A stretch of DNA of 64,000 nt, taken from Ooceraea biroi. Its lineage: Eukaryota; Arthropoda; Insecta; Hymenoptera; Formicidae. Below the pieces are notes generated by a model, which was not told the DNA's origin, did not search any database, and was given only the letters and a program-made list of their open reading frames with translations. The translations under genes were made by a program, and so were the position numbers. The stretch spans positions 8,000,136 through 8,064,135 of the forward strand of contig NC_039518.1 of assembly GCF_003672135.1 (NCBI RefSeq), given 5' to 3'. Each line of letters begins with the position of its first letter. Positions within the stretch are counted from its first letter, which is position 1. This document shows, piece by piece, positions 45,616-58,351 of the stretch.

Positions 45616-46220
45616 GTTGCCAGGAGGGGAGTAGAGGAGAACGAACGTGCGGAGCAAACGAGCGAGCGAACGAAAGAGAAAGAAGAGGTTGTGGAAATAA
45701 AGAGAGAAAAAGAGCTCCTCCGAGCTCGCACAGGCTACGAAGTTTTCCGCCCGATCTCTCGAGATTTCAGGAAAGCGTTTCGTGCATTCGGAATACGCAT
45801 ATTTATATATTGCGCCGACCACGCGTTCTATTCGTCCAAACGCACTTTCGCATCCCGGTGCGCAGCTCCGCCGTCGCCGTCGCGCGCGCATACCCGCTTT
45901 GACTCGAGATCACGATAATTTTCTTCATCGCGAGACGAGCGATCGTCGAATTGCAACGGGAACAGAAAAAGGCTCCCATTTCCCCGTCCCATTACGGACC
46001 ACAATGCGCTTCTCTGCGCGCGAATCGTTTTCTCTCATCGACGATGAAAATGTGATGGAACTGTTTTGAAGTCAGCAGAGCTCGAATTTGGTGCAACAAA
46101 CTTCAGGCTGCACAAGTTTTCGTGTGGCAAACATAACGAAGAACTAAAAACTTGCAATTTATTGCTACAGGGGCGAAAATCTATCGTGTTGGCGTTTGTC
46201 GCCAACATCTCGCGGCATCT
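45616..46220. other. Unrecognised sequence after the gap
   Basis: Begins purine-rich (GAGCGAACGAAAGAG-type repeats, 45640-45710). Frames up to about 95 codons outside the gap, without recognisable domains. Confidence 0.45.
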
Positions 46221-46224
46221 TTAA

Positions 46225-46600
46225 GGGGATGCTGGAGCTGCTGGTGAACTTTTTTGCGATGGTACTGCCATCGCACAATATTTGCACAATAAAATGTTTT
46301 TTACAAAAATTTGGCAATTTGTACGCACAAAATCGCTGTTGAGCGGTGTTTGGACACAATTAAGGAATATGACCTGTATTCTAACCTCTAATCCTAAAGG
46401 AAAACACAGAATTCTCTTTTATGACGCTTCCAAAGTCACTTCGAAAAGCAGTCTCATATTCCTTGATTGTGTCCAAACACCGCTCAACAGCGATTTTGTG
46501 CGTACAAGTTGCCAAATTGTTGTAAAAAGCATTTATTGTGCAAATATTGTGCGATGGCAGCACCGTCGCGAAGGAGTTCACTAGCAGCTCCAGCATCCCC
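46225..46600. mobile_element. TTAA-flanked MITE (piggyBac-type target)
   Basis: A 376-bp element flanked by TTAA (46221-46224 and 46601-46604). Long imperfect inverted arms 46225-46372 and 46454-46600 start GGGGATGCTGGAGCTGCTGG, with a loop of about 80 bases. It has no coding capacity. TTAA duplication is the signature of piggyBac-superfamily transposition, so a piggyBac-like source is inferred; the ends themselves do not identify a known family to me. Confidence 0.85.
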
Positions 46601-46604
46601 TTAA

Positions 46605-48461
46605 TTCACGAAAAGAAAAGAAAATAAAACCGACCTAAACCCGCCGCAGATAATTATTAATCTTCGACGTACACGTGCGTACGTGGACATGCGTATGCGC
46701 CGCGTCTTGCAAGTGCTAAAGCCTTTATGATCTCCGCTCGCGCGGCTCCCGCGATTGGACAATAAATAAGCTAGACAAAACGAGTTAGTAGGTCAGACGC
46801 CTCGCGCTCGCGTCTCGGCGCTCGCAGTCAAAGTTTGCGCGAGTCCAAAGTTTCACGCGATAAAGCGCGGATAAATTCACGCGGTACGAGCTCGCACACG
46901 AGCCGCGGCAGACGGCCAAGGGGGGGGACGGTCGATTCAAACGCGGTGATCGCTCGACCAACCGTAGACAAATTCAGATTGCTCGTCGTCCACGAGAAAA
47001 AGAGCCCGATTTCTCCCGCGGAATCCGCGGAATAAGATCGATTCGTTTCCTCGCGCGCGTTTTCACACGCGGAACTTGCGGCGGCGGCGGCCGCGATACT
47101 CGAGCGTGATAGATAAGAGCTGGCGCACATGTGTGCGTTAATGCGTCACACACGAACTCGTCGCAGCGACGTGCATTAGTTGCACGTCGCTGCGAGAGAT
47201 CGGCGCGGCTTTTGTAAACACGCGACTTCGTTGCTCCCTATAGATATTTGGAAAGGGAATTTTGAACTCGCTGTTATCGATTAAACGCAACCGCGCGGCC
47301 GCGTACTTTAATGCCGGCGCGCCGCTGCTCGGCGCGAATGCCTCAATGTCACGCACGGGAATTATTCCTGTAATGTAATCGCGCAACTTTGCCGGAAAGG
47401 GCAGCGCGAAACGTCTCGAAACCGGGGAATTCGTCACATTCTTCGAAAAATTATTTTTCCCGAACGAAACCAAATTTGCCTGGAATTTTTCACTCTCGCG
47501 TATTTTTCACGTATTTTTAATGTCACATTTAATATCGTGCATCCTGTACATGTTTATACGTGTTTTGTACAGTATGACTAAAGTTGACTAGAATGAGTCA
47601 ACGACTACGGACTTGCAGTTTTACATTACTTGTACGTCAAGTTTAAATTGTGGTTTGCGTCATTATAATATATAATTTCTGTCGTGGAGTACAGGTATAT
47701 TGTGTACATATTTTTGTTAACATTGTGAAACGGATGGAGCGTGTTAATTTTGTATAATTTTCCGTTTCCCGTGCAAAGTTCAATTAAATTGATACTGCTA
47801 CGTAATAATTTACAATAATACTATTTTAATTCTCGCGGAAGGGAAGCGATATTTGGTCAAATAACTTACTATTAACAAAAGTTAAAAAGAAACATCGAGG
47901 AAAATGAACGCACTGTGCATGTGCACCTAACCCGAGCAATAAATTAAACGCAGCAGACGCACGCGTTCCCATGTTTTATTATTTCGAAACGTTGCGTCGG
48001 CTCGCGCAAAATGCTTTGTCGGATCCAAAGAATCGTAAGAAAACTTTCCCAGGGAGAGACGGACAATGCGGTAATAATTGCGGCAAAGTGAGAGCGCGTC
48101 TGCCAGCGTTACATCCTCTGATGCGAGACAATCTAAAATACCATTGCAGGCGATCGAGCGTATTTTTGCGACGATGAAAAAACACTCGGCAACGCAGAAG
48201 GAGCATCACGACGCCGACGCACCGTCGAATTACATTGTGCATGATAATTCGAGGAGGAAACATGGACGCATTCGCGCGCGGAAATATATTTGCTCTGCGG
48301 CTCGCATCGCCGATGCATCCGGCGGCTCTTTTATCCTCCTCAATCGCCTTCAGAGTCGCGTCACTTTAAATTCGCATCCATCCACGTGAAGTCCGTCACT
48401 CGGACGCAGCGACGCAGGCTACTCTCTTGCCTGATGGGTACTCGACGTACTGTTGAAATAT
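46605..48461. other. Unrecognised sequence with one strong hairpin
   Basis: No supported coding region. Part is GC-rich (46680-47420) and part AT-rich (47480-47900). The hairpin at 47161-47195 is listed separately. Confidence 0.45.
47161..47195. other. Perfect 15-bp hairpin
   Basis: TCGCAGCGACGTGCA (47161-47175), 5-base loop, then its exact reverse complement (47181-47195). There is no T run or other context to assign a role. Confidence 0.75.
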
Positions 48462-51400
48462 TGTAAGATCTGGAAAGATAGTCGAGACTGATAGGTCGTA
48501 TAGAGGATCGGAATGAAAACAAGTCGATCACAACAGTAGGAGTATTGGCCGTACAGCCTAAGACCTAGGCGTGTGAACCAGGGATCCCGGAGAGTTCGAG
48601 TTCAAATCTAAGGCAGTTTCCTAGTTATTTTTCGCCTCTTACAATTCAGAAGTGGGATAAAATCCGCTACCCCTCGAAGACAGTTGAGATTCATCCGCTA
48701 CCCCTCGGAGAGGAGGGAATTGAGAAGCAGCTGGCCGGTAATGAAGCCTGAACATGGAGATTGGGAAGGACTCAGAGGAGTGAACCAACATGGAGGTTGG
48801 GAAGGACTCAAGGAGTGAACCAACATGGAGGTTGGGAGGGACTCAGAAGAGTGAAACCAAAAATGGAGGTTGGGAGGGACTCAAGTGGAGTGAACCGACG
48901 ATTTGAGACATTCGGGGACGAATGTAATGTCAGGCTGGCCGAGCTGTAAGATCTGGAAAGATAGTCGAGACTGACAGGTCGTATAGAGGATCGGAATGAA
49001 AACAAGTTGATCACAACAGTAGGAGTATTGGCCGTACAGCCTAAGACCTAGGCGTGTGAACCAGGGATCCGGAGAGTTTCGAGTTCAAATCTAAGGCAGT
49101 CTCCTAGTTATTTTTCGCCTCTTACAATTCAGAAGTGGGATAAAATCCGCTACCCCTCGAAGACAGTTGAGATTCATCCGCTACCCCTCGGAGAGGAGGG
49201 AGTTGAGAAGCAGCTGGCCGGTAGTGAAGCCTGAACATGGAGGTCGGGACGGACTCAGAGGAGTGAACCAACATGGAGATTGGGAAGGACTCAGAGGAGT
49301 GAACCAACATGGAGTTGGGAGGGACTCAGAGAGTGAACCAAATGGAGTTGGGAGGGACTCAGAGAGTGAACCAAAAATGGATGTTGGGAGGGACTCAAGT
49401 GGAGTGAACCGACGATTTGGAGACATTCGGGGACGAATGTAATGTCAGGCTGGCCGAGCTGTAAGATCTGGAAAGATAGTCGAGACTGACAGGTCGTATA
49501 GAGGATCGGAATGAAAACAAGTTGATCACAACAGTAGGAGTATTGGCCGTACAGCCTAAGACCTAGGCGTGTGAACCAGGGATCCCGGAGAGTTCGAGTT
49601 CAAATCTAAGGCAGTCTCCTAGTTATTTTTCGCCTCTTACAATTCAGAAGTGGGATAAAATCCGCTACCCTCGAAGACAGTTGAGATCATCCGCTACCCT
49701 CGGAGAGGAGGGAGTTGAGAAGCAGCTGGCCGGTAGTGAAGCCTGAACATGGAGGTCGGGACGGACTCAGAGGAGTGAACCAACATGGAGATTGGGAAGG
49801 ACTCAGAGGAGTGAACCAACATGGAGTTGGGAGGGACTCAGAAGAGTGAACCAAATGGATGTTGGAGGGACTCAGAAGAGTGAACCAAAAATGGAGGTTG
49901 GGAGGGACTCAAGTGGAGTGAACCGACGATTTGGAGACATTCGGGGACGAATGTAATGTCAGGCTGGCCGAGCTGTAAGATCTGGAAAGATAGTCGAGAC
50001 TGACAGGTCGTATAGAGGATCGGAATGAAAACAAGTTGATCACAACAGTAGGAGTATTGGCCGTACAGCCTAAGACCTAGGCGTGTGAACCAGGGATCCC
50101 GGAGAGTTCGAGTTCAAATCTAAGGCAGTCTCCTAGTTATTTTTCGCCTCTTACAATTCAGAAGTGGGATAAAATCCGCTACCCCTCGAAGACAGTTGAG
50201 ATTCATCCGCTACCCCTCGGAGAGGAGGGAGTTGAGAAGCAGCTGGCCGGTAGTGAAGCCTGAACATGGAGGTCGGGACGGACTCAGAGGAGTGAACCAA
50301 CATGGAGATTGGGAAGGACTCAGAGGAGTGAACCAACATGGAGTTGGGAGGGACTCAGAGAGTGAACCAAATGAGTTGGAGGGACTCAGAAGAGTGAACC
50401 AAAAATGGAGGTTGGGAGGGACTCAAGTGGAGTGAACCGACGATTTGAGACATTCGGGGACGAATGTAATGTCAGGCTGGCCGAGCTGTAAGATCTGGAA
50501 AGATAGTCGAGACTGACAGGTCGTATAGAGGATCGGAATGAAACAAGTTGATCACAACAGTAGGAGTATTGGCCGTACAGCCTAAGACCTAGGCGTGTGA
50601 ACCAGGGATCCGGAGAGTTCGAGTTCAAATCTAAGGCAGTCTCCTAGTTATTTTTCGCCTCTTACAATTCAGAAGTGGGATAAAATCCGCTACCCCTCGA
50701 AGACAGTTGAGATTCATCCGCTACCCCTCGGAGAGGAGGGAGTTGAGAAGCAGCTGGCCGGTAGTGAAGCCTGAACATGGAGGTCGGGACGGACTCAGAG
50801 GAGTGAACCAACATGGAGATTGGGAAGGACTCAGAGGAGTGAACCAACATGGAGGTTGGGAGGACTCAGAAGAGTGAACCAAAAATGGATGTTGGGAGGG
50901 ACTCAGAAGAGTGAACCAAAAATGGAGGTTGGGAGGACTCAAGTGGAGTGAACCGACGATTTGGAGACATTCGGGACGAATGTAATGTCAGGCTGGCCGA
51001 GCTGTAAGATCTGGAAAGATAGTCGAGACTGACAGGTCGTATAGAGGATCGGAATGAAAACAAGTTGATCACAACAGTAGGAGTATTGGCCGTACAGCCT
51101 AAGACCTAGGCGTGTGAACCAGGGATCCCGGAGAGTTCGAGTTCAAATCTAAGGCAGTCTCCTAGTTATTTTTCGCCTCTTACAATTCAGAAGTGGGATA
51201 AAATCCGCTACCCCTCGAAGACAGTTGAGATTCATCCGCTACCCCTCGGAGAGGAGGGAGTTGAGAAGCAGCTGGCCGGTAGTGAAGCCTGAACATGGAG
51301 GTCGGGACGGACTCAGAGGAGTGAACCAACATGGAGATTGGGAAGGACTCGGAGGAGTGAACCAACATGGAGTTGGGAGGACTCAGAGAGTGAACCAACA

Positions 51401-52726
51401 TGGAGGTTGGGAGGGACTCAGAAGAGTGAACCAAAAATGGAGGTTGGGAGGACTCAAGTGGAGTGAACCGACGATTTGGAGACATTCGGGGACGAATGTA
51501 ATGTCAGGCTGGCCGAGCTGTAAGATCTGGAAAGATAGTCGAGACTGACAGGTCGTATAGAGGATCGGAATGAAAACAAGTTGATCACAACAGTAGGAGT
51601 ATTGGCCGTACAGCTAAGACCTAGGCGTGTGAACCAGGGATCCCGGAGAGTTCGAGTTCAAATCTAAGGCAGTCTCCTAGTTATTTTTCGCCTCTTACAA
51701 TTCAGAAGTGGGATAAAATCCGCTACCCCTCGAAGACAGTTGAGATTCATCCGCTACCCCTCGGAGAGGAGGGAGTTGAGAAGCAGCTGGCCGGTAGTGA
51801 AGCCTGAACATGGAGGTCGGGACGGACTCAGAGGAGTGAACCAACATGGAGATTGGGAAGGACTCGAGGAGTGAACCAACATGGAGGTTGGAGGACTCAG
51901 GAGTGAACCAAATGGAGTTGGGAGGGACTCAGAAGAGTGAACCAAAAATGGAGGTTGGGAGGACTCAAGTGGAGTGAACCGACGATTTGGAGACATTCGG
52001 GGACGAATGTAATGTCAGGCTGGCCGAGCTGTAAGATCTGGAAAGATAGTCGAGACTGACAGGTCGTATAGAGGATCGGAATGAAACAAGTTGATCACAA
52101 CAGTAGGAGTATTGGCCGTACAGTCTAAGACCTAGGCGTGTGAACCAGGGATCCGGAGAGTTCGAGTTCAAATCTAAGGCAGTCTCCTAGTTATTTTTCG
52201 CCTCTTACAATTCAGAAGTGGGATAAAATCCACTATCCCTCGAAGACAGTTGAGATTCATCCGCTACCCCTCGGAGAGGAGGGAGTTGAGAAGCAGCTGG
52301 CCGGTAGTGAACCTGAACAGGAGGTCGGGATGGACTCAGAGAGTGAACCAACATGGAGATTGGGAAGGACTCAGAGGAGTGAACCAACATGGAGGTTGGA
52401 GGGACTCAGAAGAGTGAACCAAAAATGGATGTTGGGAGGGACTCAGAAGAGTGAACCAAAAATGGAGGTTGGGAGGGACTCAAGTGGAGTGAACCGACGA
52501 TTTGGAGACATTCGGGGACGAATGTAATGTCAGGCTGGCCGAGCTGTAAGATCTGGAAAGATAGTCGAGACTGACAGGTCGTATAGAGGATCGGAATGAA
52601 AACAAGTTGATCACAACAGTAGGAGTATTAGTCGTACAGCCTAAGACCTAGGCGTGTGAACCAGGGATCCCGGAGAGTTCGAGTTCAAATCTAAGGCAGT
52701 CTCCTAGTTATTTTTCGCCTCTTACA
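48462..52726 (+). mobile_element. TRIM array 3: plus orientation, nine LTRs
   Basis: LTR starts at 48462, 48946, 49460, 49974, 50487, 51003, 51519, 52030 and 52546, with eight interiors. It begins and ends exactly at LTR edges. The left flank is ATAT and the right flank AATC, so it lacks a matching target duplication. The right junction is identical to that of array 1, so this array seems to join the left end of one insertion to the right end of another. Many interiors carry one-base deletions in G-runs compared with array 1. Confidence 0.84.
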
Positions 52727-55540
52727 AATCTCACCGTTGGAAGTTCATTGTACGCGACATTTACGGTCCCGTTAAATAATCGAGTTTTTTCGCCGCGAAT
52801 CAAAGCGTCAAAGTTTGATTAAACAACTGAAATTTCTTGCACGTATCGCGAAGCGAACGATGGACGGAAATAAATATATAGCGTGCTCCATAAACAGTTT
52901 TATTCTGAAGAAGTGATTCGGCAGCTGTCGAATGACATTTCTATTCTGTCTGTCGATTAATTCTTTCGACATGGCAGACATATAAATGCTTCCGTGATCT
53001 TTCTGCGCTGCAACAACCTTGCCATTGTTGATGTGATTAAACTGTCGGTACGAGATACCATATTGCCGCAGTGCAGTATAAATCTTTTATAAATATTTAG
53101 CCGTGATATCAGTAAATTGTTTACGCGGATGATGCAATGCGCAATGATGCGGTATTTGACAGTCACTGCTGGGGAGCATATCGATTTCACGAGAGATATT
53201 ATTCGCCCAAACGAATGCACGAACGTAAATCATAAATGTGTGAAAACAGGAGAGTCTGACGATATATCGTTAACGTGCCGGTTCTAATTTGTAAAAAAAT
53301 CGCGTGACGCATAAAGTAATACTTTGCAACTACAAGAGTAAATAAAAGTGCAGTATTCTAATTAACATTCTCCACCGAAAACTACTTACGATCTATAAAA
53401 TAATAAATGATCGAAAAGAAGAAAAGCAATCTTTACATCTCTACGCGTGTTTGATGCTTGAGCAACATACTTCGTCACGCACGTGCACCTTCACATTCGT
53501 TACACTGGAAACCATTAAAGGGTCCGTGACACGAAATGCTAATACATTATAACCGTTTTACGTGTGCAGCTTTAATACAATTACAGTTTACGCGGAAGTG
53601 CCTCGCGTATCTAAACGTTCTTTTAAATTGGTTCATCCATTTAGCTAGAAATTCTCAACGTCAAAGGCCAGAGGGGAGGCAGGGTATATCGAAAAGCCGA
53701 CAACACGCGCATGCAAAAGTGCTTTACGTCGAAAGCAAGATTACTTAATCAGCCCTCGTTAAGACTGCAAAATATTAATAGAGACTTCACAGTGTCTGAC
53801 ATCTTTGAAATCTGGCTGATACTTTGTGTGTGTGTATGCGTGTGAACGCCGTCTTACATAAGATATAAGGCACATACATATTAATCGACTCATAAATACT
53901 CGAGACGCCTTAACACGAGCAGCCATTAATAAATAACAAACCGCCCGGAGATGAGACGTTACAACGCTGCACCGGTTGGATATTGTCTAAATGGGATATT
54001 ACCGGTCCCTGAGTGATGAGAAACACTAAACGCTCTCTGCATCGTGTGAAATCTAATGCGATTAACGCGCATAATGGCAGCGATAAGTGATATTGGGGCT
54101 TTGCAAATCCGTCCTTGCATTCGTACGATTTCGTTGAAATTATCGCGTGCAATCCATCAAATTTCTATCGGAACGAAGACGCAAAACTACGGCGAAACTC
54201 CGGCGTGACGACCCGCGAATTATCGTGCTCCGAAATTATATCGCGCGCGATCATCCTCCGCGATTTTAATAATAAAGTTACTTTACGCAGCCTTTGTCTA
54301 CGCGATTAGTTGTGCTTTCATTGGAGGCATTTAGATCTGGAGAAATTGCCAGCAAGACGACGAATTTATTTAAGAAACTTGTCGCGATTTAACGAGTCTG
54401 TTTTCTAAACATGAAAAATTTTAACAAAGTTATACATCTCTCTCGTTTTTCATCTTTACATAGTAGTTAATATATAAAATTATGAATATATAGAATTTGT
54501 TACTAAGTATATAATTGCTCTACGTCCTTCCTCTCACTGTATCTTGTCGCATCTCTATCTGCGCTCGCACGAGAACTCGCATGGAACAACGGCGAACTGG
54601 ATATGAACTGAAAAGGGTTAATCAAACTCGATAAAAATAACCTCTCGAAATATTTAGCGCTCTGTTTATCCGAAAGAGCCAAAAACACGTAATACTCGGG
54701 TTGGTGTTCCCGGTCGGTGTCCCGGTTGGGCACAAGTACAGGCGCCAGTATGTGAAAATGAATGCAGCGCGACATGTCGTGCCGCGCGCGCCACGCCGGT
54801 CCGCGAATAAAGTATGAAAAAAAAGGGACCGTCGCTGGCGTATTATTTATCTCAAACAATACGTGAAAAACAATGAAACAGATATCCGCGGATACACGCG
54901 GCAGGATGCAACGCGAAGGGATGGTGTGAGGGGCAGCAGGCTCGACCAAACAAATGATGGCGTGAATTCTACGTCACGGCAGACACGCGGGAGAGACAGA
55001 AATAAAGGGAGAAAGTAGAGAAGAAAGAGAGAGAAGGAGAGAGAGCACATATGAATGCGTGAAGGAGAGAAAGAGAGGACGTGGGCGCATGCAAACGCAG
55101 CGTGACGAACCAATTTTCGGGGCATCGGTTGTTGAGAGGTCGAGAACACGGACGCTGCGAGAGAGTATATATGAGTGGAATAAAACGAAATATAAACGTA
55201 AACTTTATTGATCAAAAAATGAGAGTGCGAGAAAAAAAGCAAGAGAGAGAGAGAGAGAGAAACGCAGACGCACGTTCCACCGCTTGAGCTTCATTAACAG
55301 CGATGACAAGTATTGCAGATCGTAGAAGTAGAAAGCTACTCAATCTAAAAATTCCGCTCGATCGCGCGGAACAAACAGCTGGACCGTGTGCGATCTGTCA
55401 ATTATCGCAGCGAATCGGATTCCGTTTCGGTTATCCGACGTCTTTGAGATCTGATCGCGAGAGAAAAGGAGAACAACCATCCTCCGTTCCTCGTGACTGA
55501 CCGAAGACGGAAGTCAACACTCATTCCCGCCGTTCTCTAT
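52727..55540. repeat. Spacer, copy 2 of the 2.8-kb segmental duplication
   Basis: Matches 37735-40571 almost base for base until about 54880, then with many small indels to 55540. It is flanked by array 3 on the left and array 4 on the right in the same relative orientations as copy 1. No gene recognised. Confidence 0.9.
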
Positions 55541-58351
55541 TGTAAGAGGCGAAAAATAACTAGGAGACTGCCTTAGATTTGACCTCGAACTCTCCGGGAT
55601 CCCTGGTTCACACGCCTAGGTCTTAGGCTGTACGGCCAATACTCCTACTGTTGTGATCAATTTGTTTTCATTCCGATCCTCTATACGACCTGTCAGTCTC
55701 GACTATCTTTCCAGATCTTACAGCTCGGCCAGCCTGACATTACATTCGTCCCCGAATGTCTCCAAATCGTCGGTTCACTCCACTTGAGTCCCTCCCAACC
55801 TCCATTTTTGGTTCACTCTTCTGAGTCCCTCCCAACATCCATTTTTGGTTCACTCTTCTGAGTCCCTCCCAACCTCCATGTTGGTTCACTCCTCTGAGTC
55901 CTTCCCAATCTCCATGTTGGTTCACTCCTCCGAGTCCTTCCCAATCTCCATGTTGGTTCACTCCTCTGAGTCCGTCCCGACCTCCATGTTCAGGCTTCAC
56001 TACCGGCCAGCTGCTTCTCAAATCCCTCCTCTCCGAGGGGTAGCGGATGAATCTCAACTGTCTTCGAGGGGTAGCGGATTTTATCCCACTTCTGAATTGT
56101 AAGAGGCGAAAAATAACTAGGAGACTGCCTTAGATTTGAACTCGAACTCTCCGGATCCCTGGTTCACACGCCTAGGTCTTAGACTGTACGGCCAATACTC
56201 CTACTGTTGTGATCAACTTGTTTTCATTCCGATCCTCTATAGGACCTGTCAGTCTCGACTATCTTTCCAGATCTTACAGCTCGGCCAGCCTGACATTACA
56301 TTCGTCCCCGAATGTCTCCAAATCGTCGGTTCACTCCACTTGAGTCCCTCCCAACCTCCATTTTTGGTTCACTCTTCTGAGTCCCTCCCAACATCCATTT
56401 TTGGTTCACTCTTCTGAGTCCCTCCAACCTCCATGTTGGTTCACTCCTCTGAGTCCTTCCCAATCTCCATGTTGGTTCACTCATCTTAGTCCATCCCGAC
56501 CTCCTGTTCAGGTTCACTACCGGCCAGCTGCTTCTCAACTCCCTCCTCTCCGAGGGGTAGCGGATGAATCTCAACTGTCTTCGAGGGATAGTGGATTTTA
56601 TCCCACTTCTGAATTGTAAGAGGCGAAAAATAACTAGGAGACTGCCTTAGATTTGAACTCGAACTCTCCGGATCCCTGGTTCACACGCCTAGGTCTTAGA
56701 CTGTACAGCCAATACTCCTACTGTTGTGATCAACTTGTTTTTATTCCGATCCTCTATACGACCTGTCAGTCTCGACTATCTTTCCAGATCTTACAGCTCG
56801 GCCAGCCTGACATTACATTCGTCCCCGAATGTCTCCAAATCGTCGGTTCACTCCACTTGAGTCTCTCCCAACCTCCATTTTTGGTTCACTCTTCTGAGTC
56901 CCTCCCAACCTCCATGTTGGTTCAGTCCTCCGAGTCCTTCCCAATCTCCATGTTGGTTCACTCCTCCGAGTCCTTCCCAATCTCCATGTTGGTTCACTCC
57001 TCTGAGTCCGTCCCGACCTCCATGTTAGGCTTCACTACCGGCCAGCTGCTTCTCAACTCCCTCCTCTCCGAGGGGTAGCGGATGAATCTCAACTGTCTTC
57101 GAGGGGTAGCGAATTTTATCCCACTTCTGAATTGTAAGAGGCGAAAAATAACTAGGAGACTGCTTTAGATTTGAACTCGAACTCTCCGGGATCCCTGGTT
57201 CACACGCCTAGGTCTTAGACTGTACGGCCAATACTCCTACTGTTGTGATCAACTTGTTTTCATTCCGATCCTCTATACGACCTGTCAGTCTCGACTATCT
57301 TTCCAGATCTTACAGCTCGGCCAGCCTGACGTTACATTCGTCCCCGAATGTCTGCAAATCGTCGGTTCACTCCACTTGAGTCTCTCCCAACCTCCATTTT
57401 TGGTTCACTCTTCTGAGTCCCTCCCAACCTCCATGTTGGTTCACTCCTCCGAGTCCTTCCCAATCTCCATGTTGGTTCACTCCTCTGAGTCCGTCCCGAC
57501 CTCCATGTTTAGGCTTCACTACCGGCCAGCTGCTTCTCAACTCCCTCCTCTCCGAGGGGTAGCGGATGAATCTCAACTGTCTTCGAGGGGTAGCGAATTT
57601 TATCCCACTTCTGAATTGTAAGAGGCGAAAAATAACTAGGAGACTGCCTTAGATTTGAACTCGAACTCTCCGGGTCCCTGGTTCACACGCCTAGGTTTTA
57701 GGCTGTACGGCCAATACTCCTACTGTTGTGATCAACTTGTTTTCATTCCGATCCTCTATACGACCTGTCAGTCTCGACTATCTTTCCAGATCTTACAGCT
57801 CGGCCAGCCTGACGTTACATTCGTCCCCGAATGTCTCCAAATCGTCGGTTCACTCCACTTGAGTCCCTCCCAACCTCCATTTTTGGTTCACTCTTCTGAG
57901 TCCCTCCCAACCTCCATGTTGGTTCACTCTTCTGAGTCCCTCCCAACTCCATGTTGGTTCACTCCTCCGAGTCCTTCCCAATCTTCATGTTGGTTCACTC
58001 CTCCGAGTCCTTCCCAATCTCCATGTTGGTTCACTCCTCTGAGTCCATCCCGACCTCCCTGTTCAGGCTTCACTACCGGCCAGCTGCTTCTCAACTCCCT
58101 CCTCTCCGAGGGGTAGCGGATGAATCTCAACTGTCTTCGAGGGGTAGCGGATTTTATCCCACTTCTGAATTGTAAGAGGCGAAAAATAACTAGGAGACTG
58201 CCTTAGATTTGAACTTGAACTCTCCGGGTCCCTGGTTCACACGCCTAGGTTTTAGGCTGTACGGCCAATACTCCTACTGTTGTGATCAACTTGTTTTCAT
58301 TCCGATCCTCTATACGACCTGTCAGTCTCGACTATCTTTCCAGATCTTACA
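55541..58351 (-). mobile_element. TRIM array 4: minus orientation, six LTRs, CTAT target duplication
   Basis: LTRs on the minus strand at 55541-55722, 56098-56278, 56615-56795, 57133-57314, 57617-57797 and 58171-58351, with five interiors. It is flanked by CTAT at 55537-55540 and 58352-58355, an intact target-site duplication independent of array 1 (AATC). This supports retroelement-style integration, followed or accompanied by tandem growth. Confidence 0.86.

Noticed and set aside
45350..45902. Open frames of 90-165 codons across the N run
   Set aside because: They are open only because N codons are not read as stops.
33715..58351. Centromeric or other satellite DNA
   Set aside because: The unit has LTR-type ends, a primer-site match and target duplications. 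Tandemness is better explained as shared-LTR growth of a TRIM.
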